A stretch of 64,000 bases of DNA from Scleromitrula shiraiana (taxonomy: Eukaryota > Ascomycota > Leotiomycetes > Helotiales > Sclerotiniaceae), in contig JABELC010000004.1 of assembly GCA_028455995.1 (NCBI GenBank), positions 3,036,501-3,100,500 of the forward strand, read 5' to 3'. The notes under the pieces are model-generated. The model saw only the letters and a list, made by a program, of their open reading frames with translations, made no database searches and was not told the DNA's origin. Shown here one piece after another: positions 47,566 through 58,841 of the stretch. Within the stretch, counting starts at the first letter, position 1. Each line of letters starts with the position of its first letter. Both the position numbers and the translations under genes were made by a program.

Positions 47566-50129
47566 ATTATATACCGTGTATATAAATGATTTGTTTTGTT
47601 TTTATAATATATCTTTTACTAATTGAATCGCTTTATATCTATAAATCTCATCGTTTGTTTTTTGTAATCTTATTGCTTAATTAATAATAATTTTTATTAA
47701 TAAATCCGATTTTTCTATATATACAAATATACTAAATATTAAAAATATTAGAATTAATCTATTAAAGCTTACTAAATCATTTATGGCCTTTATCGCTATC
47801 TACAATATTTACTCCTTTATAAAACTAGATTATTACAATTTGTTTTGTAAAATCTTAAATACTTATTATATAATTTTATAATATTATTCAACTTTATTAA
47901 TTAATTAATAAAATTTTATAAAAACCATTTTTATTCCAATTATCATAATATTTACATATTTATCAAATTCTTTTATGATAAATTATATATCTACATCAAT
48001 AATAATATAGTTTAAAAGTCCTATATAGATATTAATCTATTTAAATCAAATTATATCCCAAATATATCTCGCTAATAAATTATTTAAAAATATTATTATT
48101 TAATATTTTATTATTTTATCAAATATATGTAATACTACTTTTCTGTTAATATATATAATATCAACTATGATTATGTAGTTGAACTGAATATTATCGTTTT
48201 TATTATTATTAATCTTGAATTTGAATCTTTTTAATAATTTACTATATATTTAATATTAATTATAATATTTTATTAATTTATTAATTTTATCTTTGCTTAT
48301 ATTATCATAACTAATTCGCTCAAATATATTGTATAACCTATGAATAATTAGATAATTAAAGCACTTATATAAGTATTATAGTTTTATTTTTATAAAATAA
48401 CAAATATCATTCAAAATTATTAATTATATAAATATATTATAATTATATTTTTATAATAAAAAACTATAGCTACACTTCTATATAATAAAAAAATGTTTAT
48501 CAGTTTTATTATAAATAACCTGATTTTTGATATTATTAAAAAATATGTTAAATTTGTTTATATCTATTAGACAAAATAAAAATAATATATTTGCATAAAT
48601 AATATAAATCTTAACTTATTCGATCAATAATTTGATTTTATATAATTTAATAGATTTTTCAATATTTTCTTTTTTAAATATAACTTTTGCGATTCTTACC
48701 CTACTATAATTAATAATTAAATCAATTAGTTTTTATAGTACTTTGAACTATCATTTATTAATAATTGATATCATTACTACTCTTATATTGATTATAACAT
48801 CTTAAAATTTATTAAAATTATATTTACTATTTACAAAAAATATTCTAAAATTATATATAATTTGCTTTGATATTATATTTCCATTGATTTAGTTATTATT
48901 AAATAATCTTTTATATATTAATATATGCTTAAATGCTTTTTTTACAAATCTAACAATTATTTTTAGATTATTAATTAAACTATTCAATATATAATATATC
49001 TCTAATATAGTTTCATCTAAATATTCTATCCTTATATAAAATACTTTATAAATCTTTTTAATATCCTTTTCCTTTATCTTTTGCTCTTTTTTATAATATA
49101 TTAAAAATTATTTATACATATAATTATCATTATCTTTAACAATTTTTTCTTTATATTTCTTTTAAATTTCTTTTTAACTTGATTTTAAATAATTTATAAA
49201 GAAATATCCTTTTTTTTTATATATTCAATATTGTTTTTTATAAATTAATCTAAAACTTTTTTTATTATATTATTTTTAAATATTAAATCATAATTTAGAT
49301 CAATTTCAATAATTATTATATTTTTTTTGATTACTATGATTATTTACTTTATTATAATTAAAGCTCCTACCTCAATTTTATAAATTATCCATAAATTTTT
49401 TTTAATATAATATATATCAATACTATTACTTTATAATTTATTATAGATTTAAATTATTCCCTTGATTTCTTAAATAAAATCAAAAATATTCATAATTAAT
49501 TAATAACATACTTAAATATATTATTTAATTTATTAACATAATAAAATTATCTTTTTACAAAAATATAATTAATTTTTTATATTACTTAATAAAGTTTTAT
49601 ATAATTACCTTATCTTTATAAAAAACAACTTTAAATATTATTTAAGTTTTTTTTTTTAATTTTTATTTATAATATTCTTTATTATCAATCTTATCTATTT
49701 ATTTATTATATTATAATAATACAATTCTCTTTAATATTATACTTTAAATTTTATAATTAAATTTCTTATTTTTTATAAAAATATAATAAAATTCAATATA
49801 TAATATTTAAATACTTCACCTTTAAACATAATTAGAAATACCATTACTACAAATTTGTTCAAAACATTTATATACTATAAAATTAATTTATATATAACTA
49901 ATTTATAATTAAAATTATTATTTTTATTATTAAATTTCATCATGTTATTATATATTTTGTTTAAATTAATTTAATATTAAACTTTTAATATATAATATTA
50001 ATAACTTTTTTTTTAATAATATCTTTAATTTTTATATTTATCTTTATATATATATACTCTTCTATTCTTTTATTTTTTTCTTTAATTTCGTTTATATTAA
50101 AAATCACAATTATTTCGATTATAATTATA

Positions 50130-50420
50130 ATTATTTTGATTATAATCATTTTGAATGTTTTAAAGTATACAATAATTTTAATTAGATTGATCTTGATTAG
50201 GTTAATTTTGATTATGTTGATTTTGATTAAGTTGAAATATATAGTTGTTTTGATTGTAGTAATTTTTATTATAATCATTTATATCGTGGTGATTTTGATT
50301 AGATTGATTTTGACTAGGTTGATTCTGACTAGGGTGGCTTTAATTAGGTTGAGGCGTACAATTATTTTGACTATAATAATTTTTATTATAATTATTTTCA
50401 TCTTAATAATTTTGATTATT
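50130..50420 (-). pseudogene. Copia gag remnant, Gln/Asn-rich
   Basis: The minus strand carries repeated SQNQPSQNQSNQNH-type codons with few stops, a low-complexity prion-like tract typical of fungal gag polyproteins. On the plus strand the same DNA appears as an open frame of Leu/Ile repeats, which is a shadow. Confidence 0.5.
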
Positions 50421-52381
50421 ACATAATATACGGCTATTTAATAAAATTATATATTAGATAATATAATGTATAAAGTTATATATCGTTATTATTGAAATGG
50501 TTTTGAATAAGTATTCAAAATCAACTTTTATTATAAATTAAATATTTTTTAATAATTCGTTAAATTACTTTAATAAATTAGCCATTATTTATATAATTAA
50601 AATATTTTATTTAATTTGTTTTTTTTTTAGCTCGTTTTTTTACACTTTTTTTTTAATCCTATTTCTACTTCAAATTTTTTATTATTATTTTTATATTACC
50701 AAATCTAAATTTTATTAATCAATCTTTATAAATCTTCTTTAAATAAACTTTAATCTATTTAAAACATAATCTTATATATATTATACTTTATATTATATAG
50801 ACTATTAATATAGATATATTAATATAAATATTATCCCCTTATAATGCCTTTTTTATTATTACTAAATATCCCTTATTCAATATCTAAAATATCTTTATAT
50901 TTATATTTTTAAATACTTTTTTAAAGTTCATTTATAAATCTATATCAATAAAGATTTTCAAATTGTTAATTATATATTTATCAAATTTATATTTTAAATA
51001 ATAATTTATTACATATAAATTTTCTATATTATATCCCTTATATTTATTAATAAAATCTAAATTATTTAAAAATAATCTATCAAATAGATTTTTATAATAT
51101 TTTTTACTTTATTTAAGTTTAGAATCTTGAATATATTTAAAATCGCGTATATTATTATTCCTTAATTATTGCCTCTTTTTAAAATCAAATATAAACTTTT
51201 TAAAAATGTTATTTACTATGTTTTTGAATAAAAAAACCTTTATTTATATTTAGAATATTAAAATTTATATTTATTTAAATATTTTTTACTAATATTATTC
51301 TTATAATAAACTTATATATATTAAATTTTTATTAAAATTTTTTAATAATATCTTTAATACTAATTAAAATTTTTCAATTTAACTAAATATTCATCTTAAT
51401 CATCAAATTATTAATAACAATTCTAAATTTTAAATATTTATATTTATTAAATTGCTTTCCCTTTATAATTATCTAAAACTTATATTTATATTTATGCTTT
51501 TCAACCTCCTTTTTTTCTTCACATCATTTTTACCCACCATATTGCTTATAGTATTATAATGCAAAATAAAAAGATATTTATAATAATACTATATATTTAT
51601 TTATTAAATAATATAATAATTATTATTAAATTTATTTCTATCTAATTTTCTTACTATTATTAAATAAATATTTAATATTAAATCAAAAATTCAATCTAAT
51701 AAAGCTTTAAATCAAATATAATTATTCAATTCAAAAAATAAATTTAATATCAAATCAAAATTTGTTTTAATAAAGTTTTCAAATTAGATATAATCACTCT
51801 AATTTATAAAATGAATATATAATAAATAAATTTATTATAAAATAAAAAAAAAATAAAGCAATTATAGAAAAATATAAAAATATAAAAAGAGAATTATTAA
51901 AGGTTTTATAAAGGTTTTTAAATAAAAATTATTAAATAAATAATTTTATCATTACCCTTATAATTATAATAAAATAGTTATTATTGCTAACATTTTTATT
52001 TATTAAAATGTTTTTTTAAATAGTTTAATATATATTTAAATAATATAATATGATTTGTATTTTTATTATTATTTTATTTATAATAAATATTCAAATTTTA
52101 TAATTTTAAAATCGATTTAAAAATTATTTAATTTATAATAAATATTTAGATATTATAATATCTAAATTAAAATTAAAAGTTATTATTTCTATAATAAATA
52201 TTCAAATATTATAAAATTCAATTCTCTTTTTTATTAAAAAACTAGATAATCTATAAAATTTTTTATTATTAAAAATTATAAAAAGTTTTTTATTAATAAT
52301 AGATAAAAATATTTAAAATTTATTAAAATTAGTATTATATATAAAATAGAAATTCTAATTTGTAATACATATACTAATTAG

Positions 52382-52541
52382 TATTTATATGATTCTGGGG
52401 GTATAAAACTATACAAATACAATATCAATCAATATTATATTATTTGTTCAAGAAGTTTAAGAAAGGTATTGTACGCCGTTAAGGATATATATCTCCTTAA
52501 CAAATACGTGATATAAGGTCACGTGTTTGACTATACAGACA
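52382..52541 (-). repeat. LTR (5' LTR of the minus-strand copia element)
   Basis: 160 bp partner of 44936-45095. It ends GACTATACAGACA against the AATCA target duplication. It keeps more G+C than the left LTR (for example GGTCACGTG near 52518). Confidence 0.88.
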
Positions 52542-52546
52542 AATCA

Positions 52547-54540
52547 ATTTGATGTTTTCTTTTTATTAAACTTTTTTCTTTTTTTAAGATATAGATATTA
52601 TTTTATGTTTATTTATAAGTTGAATTATTTTATTAAAAAAGATCTTTTTTAAAGATTTATTAATATTTATAGTTAAAAAATTAGAATATATATTTTAAAA
52701 ACCAATTTTATTTAAAATTTTTAAATTATAAATATTTATTAATTTTCTTTATTTATATACTAATTAATATTTTTAATCAAAAATGTTAAGAATTTAAATT
52801 AATATTTTAAAAATTTTAAAATCTAATTTAAATTTAAAAAGTATTTTTAATATAGTATATTTTTGAATTTTATATTTAAGAATGCTTTTTCTTTTTTTTA
52901 TAATTATTCTTTTATCGATTTTCTTTATATAATTAATAATTTTCTAATTAAATTTTAATAAAACATAATCCTTCCTTTTTAATTCAATTTGATTTTTTTT
53001 AAACTTTTTTATAAATTCTTTTTTATTAACCTTGAATTCCTTTTTTTAATTGATATTTCTATTTATATTTTTAATATTATTTTTTATTTTATTTTATATA
53101 TTTTATAGATTTAAACTTAAAAATAATCATTTAAATTAAATTTAATAAAAAGTGATTTTTTTAAAAAAAAATCAAATAATATTGATTATTTAAATAATAA
53201 AAAATAAAAAAAATTTAAAACTTTCAATTTTAAAATCTTTATATATAATATATAAATATAATTTAAAGATTTTATTCATTATTTCAATTAAATCTTAATT
53301 TTAAAGATAATAGAATTCTTTTTTTAATTATATAAATTCTTTTAATATTATAAAAATTCTAAATAATCTTTTTAAACTTTCCTTTATCATTAATAATAAA
53401 AACTCTAAAAATATTATTATTTTTTAATTAAAACTCTAATTTATATATGATCTTTAAAAAGATTCTTAATTTTATTATTTTTAACTAAACTATTTTAAAA
53501 AAATGATTTTTAAATTATTAAATTTATATATATTCTTTATCAAAATTAACTTAAAAATCCATCAAATTGAATATTATATATTCATTAAAAATAAAAAAAA
53601 GAATAAATTTAATTCTTTTCTTTTCTTTTTTTGATATTTTAAAAATAATACTTATATTTTACAATAATCCATTCAATATCTTTATATATTATACTATAAT
53701 AAAAAGATTATACTTTTTTAAATATCTTTTTAATCTTAAAATATATAAATTTTTTATATATATTATAAATAATAAAAAATATATCAAAATAAATTAAATA
53801 ATATCAAAAGAAAATATATTTTTTAAATTATTTATTATCAAAATCTTTTTTATAAATTTAATTATTTTATAATTCAAAGTTTTTCATATAATAAAATCAA
53901 TTATTATTATCTTTTTGTTGTTTTTTTTAATTGATTTAATAAATTCTTTTTTTTGAATTTCAAAAATAATTTTGAAATTAATATTATTAAAATATAATTA
54001 AAATAAAATAATATTTTTTATATTTATTTGATCATTTATTTTATTTAGTCTTGACTTTTCAAAATTAATTATTAATTAAAAATTACTTTAAAATTAAAAA
54101 AAAAAGATATAATATATCAAGATCTTTCAAGTTTTATATTTTTATTAAAAAAATCAATATATTAATAAAGTTATTTTTTAATTTAATCTTTTAAAATTCA
54201 TAAGATATTAAAAGAGATTAAAAAGATTTAAGAAATTTAAGGAGTTTAAAAAATAGAAATATTAAAAATTGATAATATAATTTAATTAAATAAAAAATAA
54301 TTAAATAAAAAATGATTAAATAAAAAATAATTAAATAAAAAATAATTAAATAAAAAATATATAAAATTGTTTTTCTTTATTTTTTTCTTTATTTATATTT
54401 AAAAAATTTAAATTTTCAAATCAATAACATTCTTATTTTTATTTTTAAAAATGCTTTTAAAATTAAAAATGTTATTAAAATTGATTAATAATATTAATAT
54501 TATCGATAAAATACATTCTATTCCAATCAAAAAATTTAAT
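52547..54540. other. RIP-mutated AT-rich interior of TIR element copy 2
   Basis: About 2 kb of A/T-dominated sequence with no recognisable domain. A 15 bp unit (TTAAATAAAAAATAA) repeats about five times at 54286-54358. It could once have encoded a transposase, but nothing remains to show it. Confidence 0.5.
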
Positions 54541-54664
54541 CTTCTAATTGATCAATAAAATGCCCGATTCAACAATGAAGTCTAATTAACCAATAGGAGA
54601 GCTCAATTTATTAATGGGAGGGCCCATTTACAAATGGGAGTTATTGACGAATGGGGCGGACCAT

Positions 54665-55212
54665 ATCCAACAAGATGGTATTACAAGACAGTGAACATTG
54701 CTGCAATACCTTTTCTGAAAATCGAAGAGAATGTATTCAGTGCAAGAGTTCTACGATTTTCAGAAATAAACACGGCGGGAACATCAATGGCTGGAACCCC
54801 TTTACCATGTCTGATTGTCTGATGTAAAATTGGTGTAAAATTGGTGTACGTAGAGTCTGTAGTATTAAAAAAGCCTTAGTAATTTTCAATTGAACAAGAA
54901 CAAGAACTTCATATAATGTAATGAAATGCAATGAAATATTCGGGAAATACCGATATCGAGAAATAGAAATCGTTATTAGAGAATGATAGTCCCTTGTAAT
55001 TGAAACCAAGAACCGAAAGAATAGTTCAGATTGAATCGAACATTCTTACTACTAGTTTTCTCGAATTTAGCTTCGACATTAATGAAAATAGAAATGATAT
55101 ATTCAAAATACAAATTTTGTATATAGAATTCTATAAGAATGATATAAACAATAGCTAACTATATTAAAAAAACAATCATACTATAATTTTAAAACTAGAA
55201 AACTATATGAAT
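54665..55212. other. Intergenic between two TIR elements
   Basis: About 550 bp of normal to AT-biased sequence with no domain-bearing ORF. Confidence 0.4.
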
Positions 55213-55672
55213 CTGGTCCGCCTCATTCGACAATAACTCCTATTTACAAATAAGCTCTTCTATTGGTCAATCGGACTATTCTATTAGTCAATCGGATTTC
55301 ATTGCTAAATAGGGTATCTTATTGGTCATTTGGTTGATTTATTAATTAAGTAATTTTGAAGATATACTTTTTTTAAAAAAATTTATTTTAAATTAAACTT
55401 TATTTATTAATAATAAAATTAATAATAATAAAATAAAAAAAATAAATTATTAATATTATTTTAATAATCTTTTGACTTTTTGACTTCTTTAATTTTAATA
55501 TTTTTAACCCCCCTGTTTTTTTATATCTTTATAAAATAAATTCTATTCTGATCAAAAAATTTAATTTTAAGCCAATTGATCAATAGGATGCTCTATTCGG
55601 TAATAAGGTCCGATTGACTAATGGAGTAGTCTGATTTACAAATGGGGCTTATTGCCGAATGGGGCGGACCAG
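55213..55672. mobile_element. MITE-like TIR element, copy 3 (460 bp)
   Basis: Starts CTGGTCCGCCTCATTCGACAATAA and ends TTATTGCCGAATGGGGCGGACCAG; both ends abut AT. Its centre matches copy 1 in reverse orientation and copy 2 in the same orientation. The left arm carries several C-to-T and G-to-A changes relative to copy 1; the right arm is cleaner. It ends about 100 bp before the first recognisable GH78 codons. Confidence 0.88.
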
Positions 55673-55769
55673 ATCAACAGACATCTACATCGCTTATATA
55701 CAACTAGTCCAAAACTATTATAAACTATTCTAATAATGCACATTTCTATATATTCGAATCATCATTTCA

Positions 55770-57185
55770 TGCCTATCAACTTCTTCAATATTCTTTAAAT
55801 CAATCAAATATCGGTACACTCATTATCCTTTGCCAATTACAACCACTCTAACCAGAACTAATATTGTCGATAAATTGTACTCTACGTCCAATTGTATTCA
55901 TGAAACCTACGAAGATTGTCCGTTTTATGAACATAATCAATTTGCCATAGACACCCGCTCTCAACTTCTTTTCTCCTATACTATTTCCCACTCCGATCTT
56001 CTTGCTCGCAAGACTATTCACGAATTTTATGCTTCTCGAAGAGATGATGGATTGCTGGAGACCCACTTCCCAAATCCTGGCCGGTCAATGAATATTCTAC
56101 AATTTTCATTATATTGGATATTCATAGTAAATGACCATATGACACATCTCAATGACCTCAAATTGGCGAAGAAATATCTTGGGACAATTGATGGAATCTT
56201 GGATCATTTTGCTGCTTGTATAAATGAAAAGTAATTAGTGGGCACGTTCGAGGAAGAAGGAACGTGGGCTTTTGTTGATTGGGTAAAAGATTAGTTCATT
56301 CCACAACGAGGTTATTCAAGTATGAGGGTTCCTAAAGCATACTTTACAAGCGGAGCGGCGGCCGTGAATAGCTTGGTATATGTGATGGCACTAGAATCCG
56401 CAGCAGAAATGTGCAAGGCAGTTGGCAGGAATGATACGGCTGTGAAATATCAGACGAGAGCTGACGTAACTGTGAGCGCAGTGAATGAATATTGTTTTGA
56501 TGAGAACCAGGGCATTTACTTAGATGGCCCAGGTGCCGTTGGGGAGAGCTCTCAGCACGTGCAAATCTTTGCAGTTTTCGCTGGTGCCGCTGATGGAGAA
56601 TCTGCAAAGACATTGATGAGAAAAGCCATTAGAGATAGGGAGAATTTGGGATTAGCTAAGGCATCATTTGCGATGTCGTTTTATCTCTTCAGAGCTGTAG
56701 CAAAAGCTAACATCTACGAGGAAGTTTGGGAGGAGCTGCTGGATCCATGGAAGAAAATGCTTGACCAAAATCTAACTACATGGGCAGAGAGTGAAAGTAT
56801 GGTTCGAAGCGATTGTCATGGTTGGAGTGCCACTCCAAGGTATGAAATTGCGAGAGAGATTGTTGGTATAAAACCTGCCATGACAAAAAATGGTGGTCGT
56901 GGATGCCAAATAGTGAATCTGGCTCCAAGGATTGATTTAGTGAATAAGATGCAGGGAACTTTTGTTATTCCAGGAGGGGCAAGTATAGATATTTCTTGGG
57001 ATAAAGAGGGGCCGCTAAAGATGAAAGGATCAGAAGATTTTCATGTCGAATTGGCATTAAAAGATAAATGTATCAACACCAAACTTGTAAAGGGAGTGGA
57101 GCAATTATTTTTGATACAGAACAAAATTCTATCAAATTGTATAAGATATAAAATCATATTAAGAATTAGAAATACAGCGGCTTAG
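55770..57185 (+). pseudogene. GH78 alpha-L-rhamnosidase, 5'-truncated with two nonsense codons
   Basis: Family role: removal of terminal L-rhamnose from plant pectins and glycosides. One frame covers the (alpha/alpha)6 catalytic barrel: NCIHETYEDCPFYEHNQFAIDTRSQ-type lead motif near 55880, a middle with FIPQRGYSS, then GESSQHVQIFAVFAG and the C-terminal SDCHGWSATPRYE and IVNLAPR motifs. It is interrupted by TAA at 56232-56234 and TAG at 56292-56294, in frame and without introns. The N-terminal several hundred residues (beta-sandwich domains and start) are missing. Homology begins about 100 bp after TIR element copy 3. The last 20 residues look like read-through into AT-rich sequence. Confidence 0.88.
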
Positions 57186-57481
57186 CTAGAAGCAGCTAGA
57201 AGTTTTCTTCCATATCAATTAACATTTGCAATATTAAAACAAATATAAATTTTGAACAGTTACCTAGCGAGCTGAATTGGCCACAGTTTGCCTTCTTCCA
57301 ATATAAATGGCTTTCCGGTCAACGCCAGAATTTCTTTTTAATAAGCTTAATATCAAATCCATATTAAATTTTCTAATCGAAGTTCTTTTAAGTCCACACG
57401 ATATCTCCGAATAGAAGGTCTACAGTTTCTTAACAATAAAATACTAGATCTACGCAGGTAGTCTGGATATAAAATCGCAAA
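57186..57481. promoter_or_regulatory. Upstream region of the orphan gene
   Basis: AT-biased sequence between the GH78 remnant and the next start codon. It must contain the promoter; no specific element is assigned. Confidence 0.35.
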
Positions 57482-58642
57482 ATGGCTCCAGAACTCCAGC
57501 CTGCATTCATTAAATTAATTGATGAACACAGACCCGTTTACGGGGCTCCATGCTACAATCTTTCACTATGGCTCAAGAGCTACGCATGGCAGCATCCTGA
57601 GTTACGACCAAGAGGTGGCTACACGGCTGCTATTAAGGGACTTATGGCTAAAGCCATGGAATACCATCATACAACGACTCTCGAAGAACTATTGTATTTC
57701 GATAACTACGTGTCAATCATGCTTATTAAAACTCATTGTACATATAACCTGCACATTCACCCTCTCAATCCATCAGTTGCTAATCGATTCATAGGGCCTG
57801 GTGTAACCTTTCCGAACATCGATCTCGATCCTATCTATGTGAGTGGGGAGTTTTACTAAGAAATTGAGGTTGCATGGCTGACGATGTATGCAGACTTGGA
57901 TCTTTGAAGAATACCTTGATGTGCAAACGAAGTTGAGAGAATTTATGCAACGAATCGGTGTTGACCCAACTGATACCCTGGTAAGCTCGCCGTGAGGTTC
58001 TGTTTTTTCCCCAGAGGACTAATGAAACCTAGATTGAGTTGAGCGAATTCTACAGTGAGAAGCTGACAAATGCTCGGAAGCAGTCGACTGTTACCGGTGA
58101 TGATAAACTGAATGCTTTGAATGTAAGTCATTATTCCAACGGTGTAAAGACCGTTGATAACCTGAAAACATTCAAACTTGCAAGTGAGAATACCCTTGCT
58201 ATCGAAGATACTAATAGTTAATCATGGCAGTTTCTTCAAAATGTCACAAAGAGTCGAAAGCTTTTTAATAATCTAAACAGCACCTTGAATTACAAACAGT
58301 CAAGACACAGTATCACAGACAAGAATAATGAAGAAGTAGGTCCTTGTTCTAGTATCCCAAGAACTGTAACTAATCTGTTTTGAATCATAGATTACCTTCA
58401 CTTCTGCTTCAAATGACAATCGCGGCTCCTCTGATACAAAACTCAAATTGCCTGCTACCCCTCAAAATTATATTTCGCGATTCGAGAAAACCCAATTCAA
58501 CCATAAGACGTATGAAAATGACTTTCTAGATGACGTTCCTTACCACAATGATCACGAGAGACTCGATAAAGCTAACACCAACTGTGAGAATGGGTCTGAA
58601 ATAGAGTGCGGTAGTCTAGCTGGGGGCTGGGTTTTAGCATAG
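57482..58642 (+). CDS. Uncharacterised protein, five exons, 296 residues
   Basis: Exons 57482-57838, 57894-57980, 58033-58122, 58231-58335 and 58391-58642 are all phase 0, with canonical GTGAGT/GTAAGC/GTAAGT/GTAGGT donors and YAG acceptors. Intron 3 (108 bp) is a multiple of three but contains a stop. The N-terminal 120 residues look globular (APCYNLSLWLKSYAW, KAMEYHHTTTLEELL). The C-terminal half is polar and Asn/Ser/Thr/Lys-rich, probably disordered. No signal peptide or membrane segment. I recognise no family. Because the splice structure is fully consistent, I think it is a real gene, intact between two decayed loci. Confidence 0.65.
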
Positions 58643-58841
58643 ATAGAGTAAAGAGATTACTAGGAGATGGGGAGAAGCTTGGGGATAGTCCGAGTAAATA
58701 AATCGCTAGGGACATTTTCTGAAGTATTACTTTTTTTGATCCAGTCTACGGTGGACACATTCATTGTAACAACATAACTGCAGTTTTGAGAATTGACATG
58801 TATCTGCGGCTTTACCATTATACTAGCTAATCAATGATAAT

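Larger units (their letters stand above)
44936..52541 (-). mobile_element. Complete Ty1/copia LTR retrotransposon, RIP-inactivated (7,606 bp)
   Basis: Two aligned LTRs of exactly 160 bp: 44936-45095 and 52382-52541, both containing a CTGGGGGTAT core (ACTCTGGGGG / ATTCTGGGGG). They are flanked by the 5 bp target duplication AATCA (44931-44935 and 52542-52546). The left LTR starts TG and the right ends CA; the opposite tips read TA by RIP. Traces of coding sequence lie on the minus strand in copia order: Gln/Asn-rich gag-like region (about 50130-50420), then an integrase-C-terminal-like segment (47565-47311), then the start of reverse transcriptase (47136-46873). Everything else is A/T with stops. 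It inserted into TIR element copy 2. Confidence 0.88.
44012..54664. mobile_element. TIR element copy 2, split by a copia retrotransposon
   Basis: The left arm begins CTGGTCCGCCCCATTCGGCAATAAGCC at 44012. The right arm ends TTATTGACGAATGGGGCGGACCAT at 54664, and both ends abut AT. The subterminal sequence matches copies 1 and 3. Removing the 7.6 kb copia insertion leaves about 3.0 kb, much more than the 450-460 bp of the other copies. The excess lies in expanded simple repeats near the left arm and about 1.9 kb of RIP-mutated AT-rich DNA (52547-54480) with no surviving ORF. This may be the longer, once autonomous form, or contain a further nested element. Confidence 0.75.

Noticed and set aside
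50136..50426. Plus-strand Leu/Ile-repeat ORF that looks like a membrane protein
   Set aside because: Antisense of a Gln/Asn-rich gag tract; the hydrophobicity is an artefact of reading its complement.
53567..53797. Ile/Phe/Lys/Asn-rich ORF
   Set aside because: Expected by chance in long A/T-only sequence; no domain and no splice partners.
54634..54822. ORF crossing the right edge of TIR element copy 2
   Set aside because: Starts inside the transposon arm and shows no domain; chance frame.
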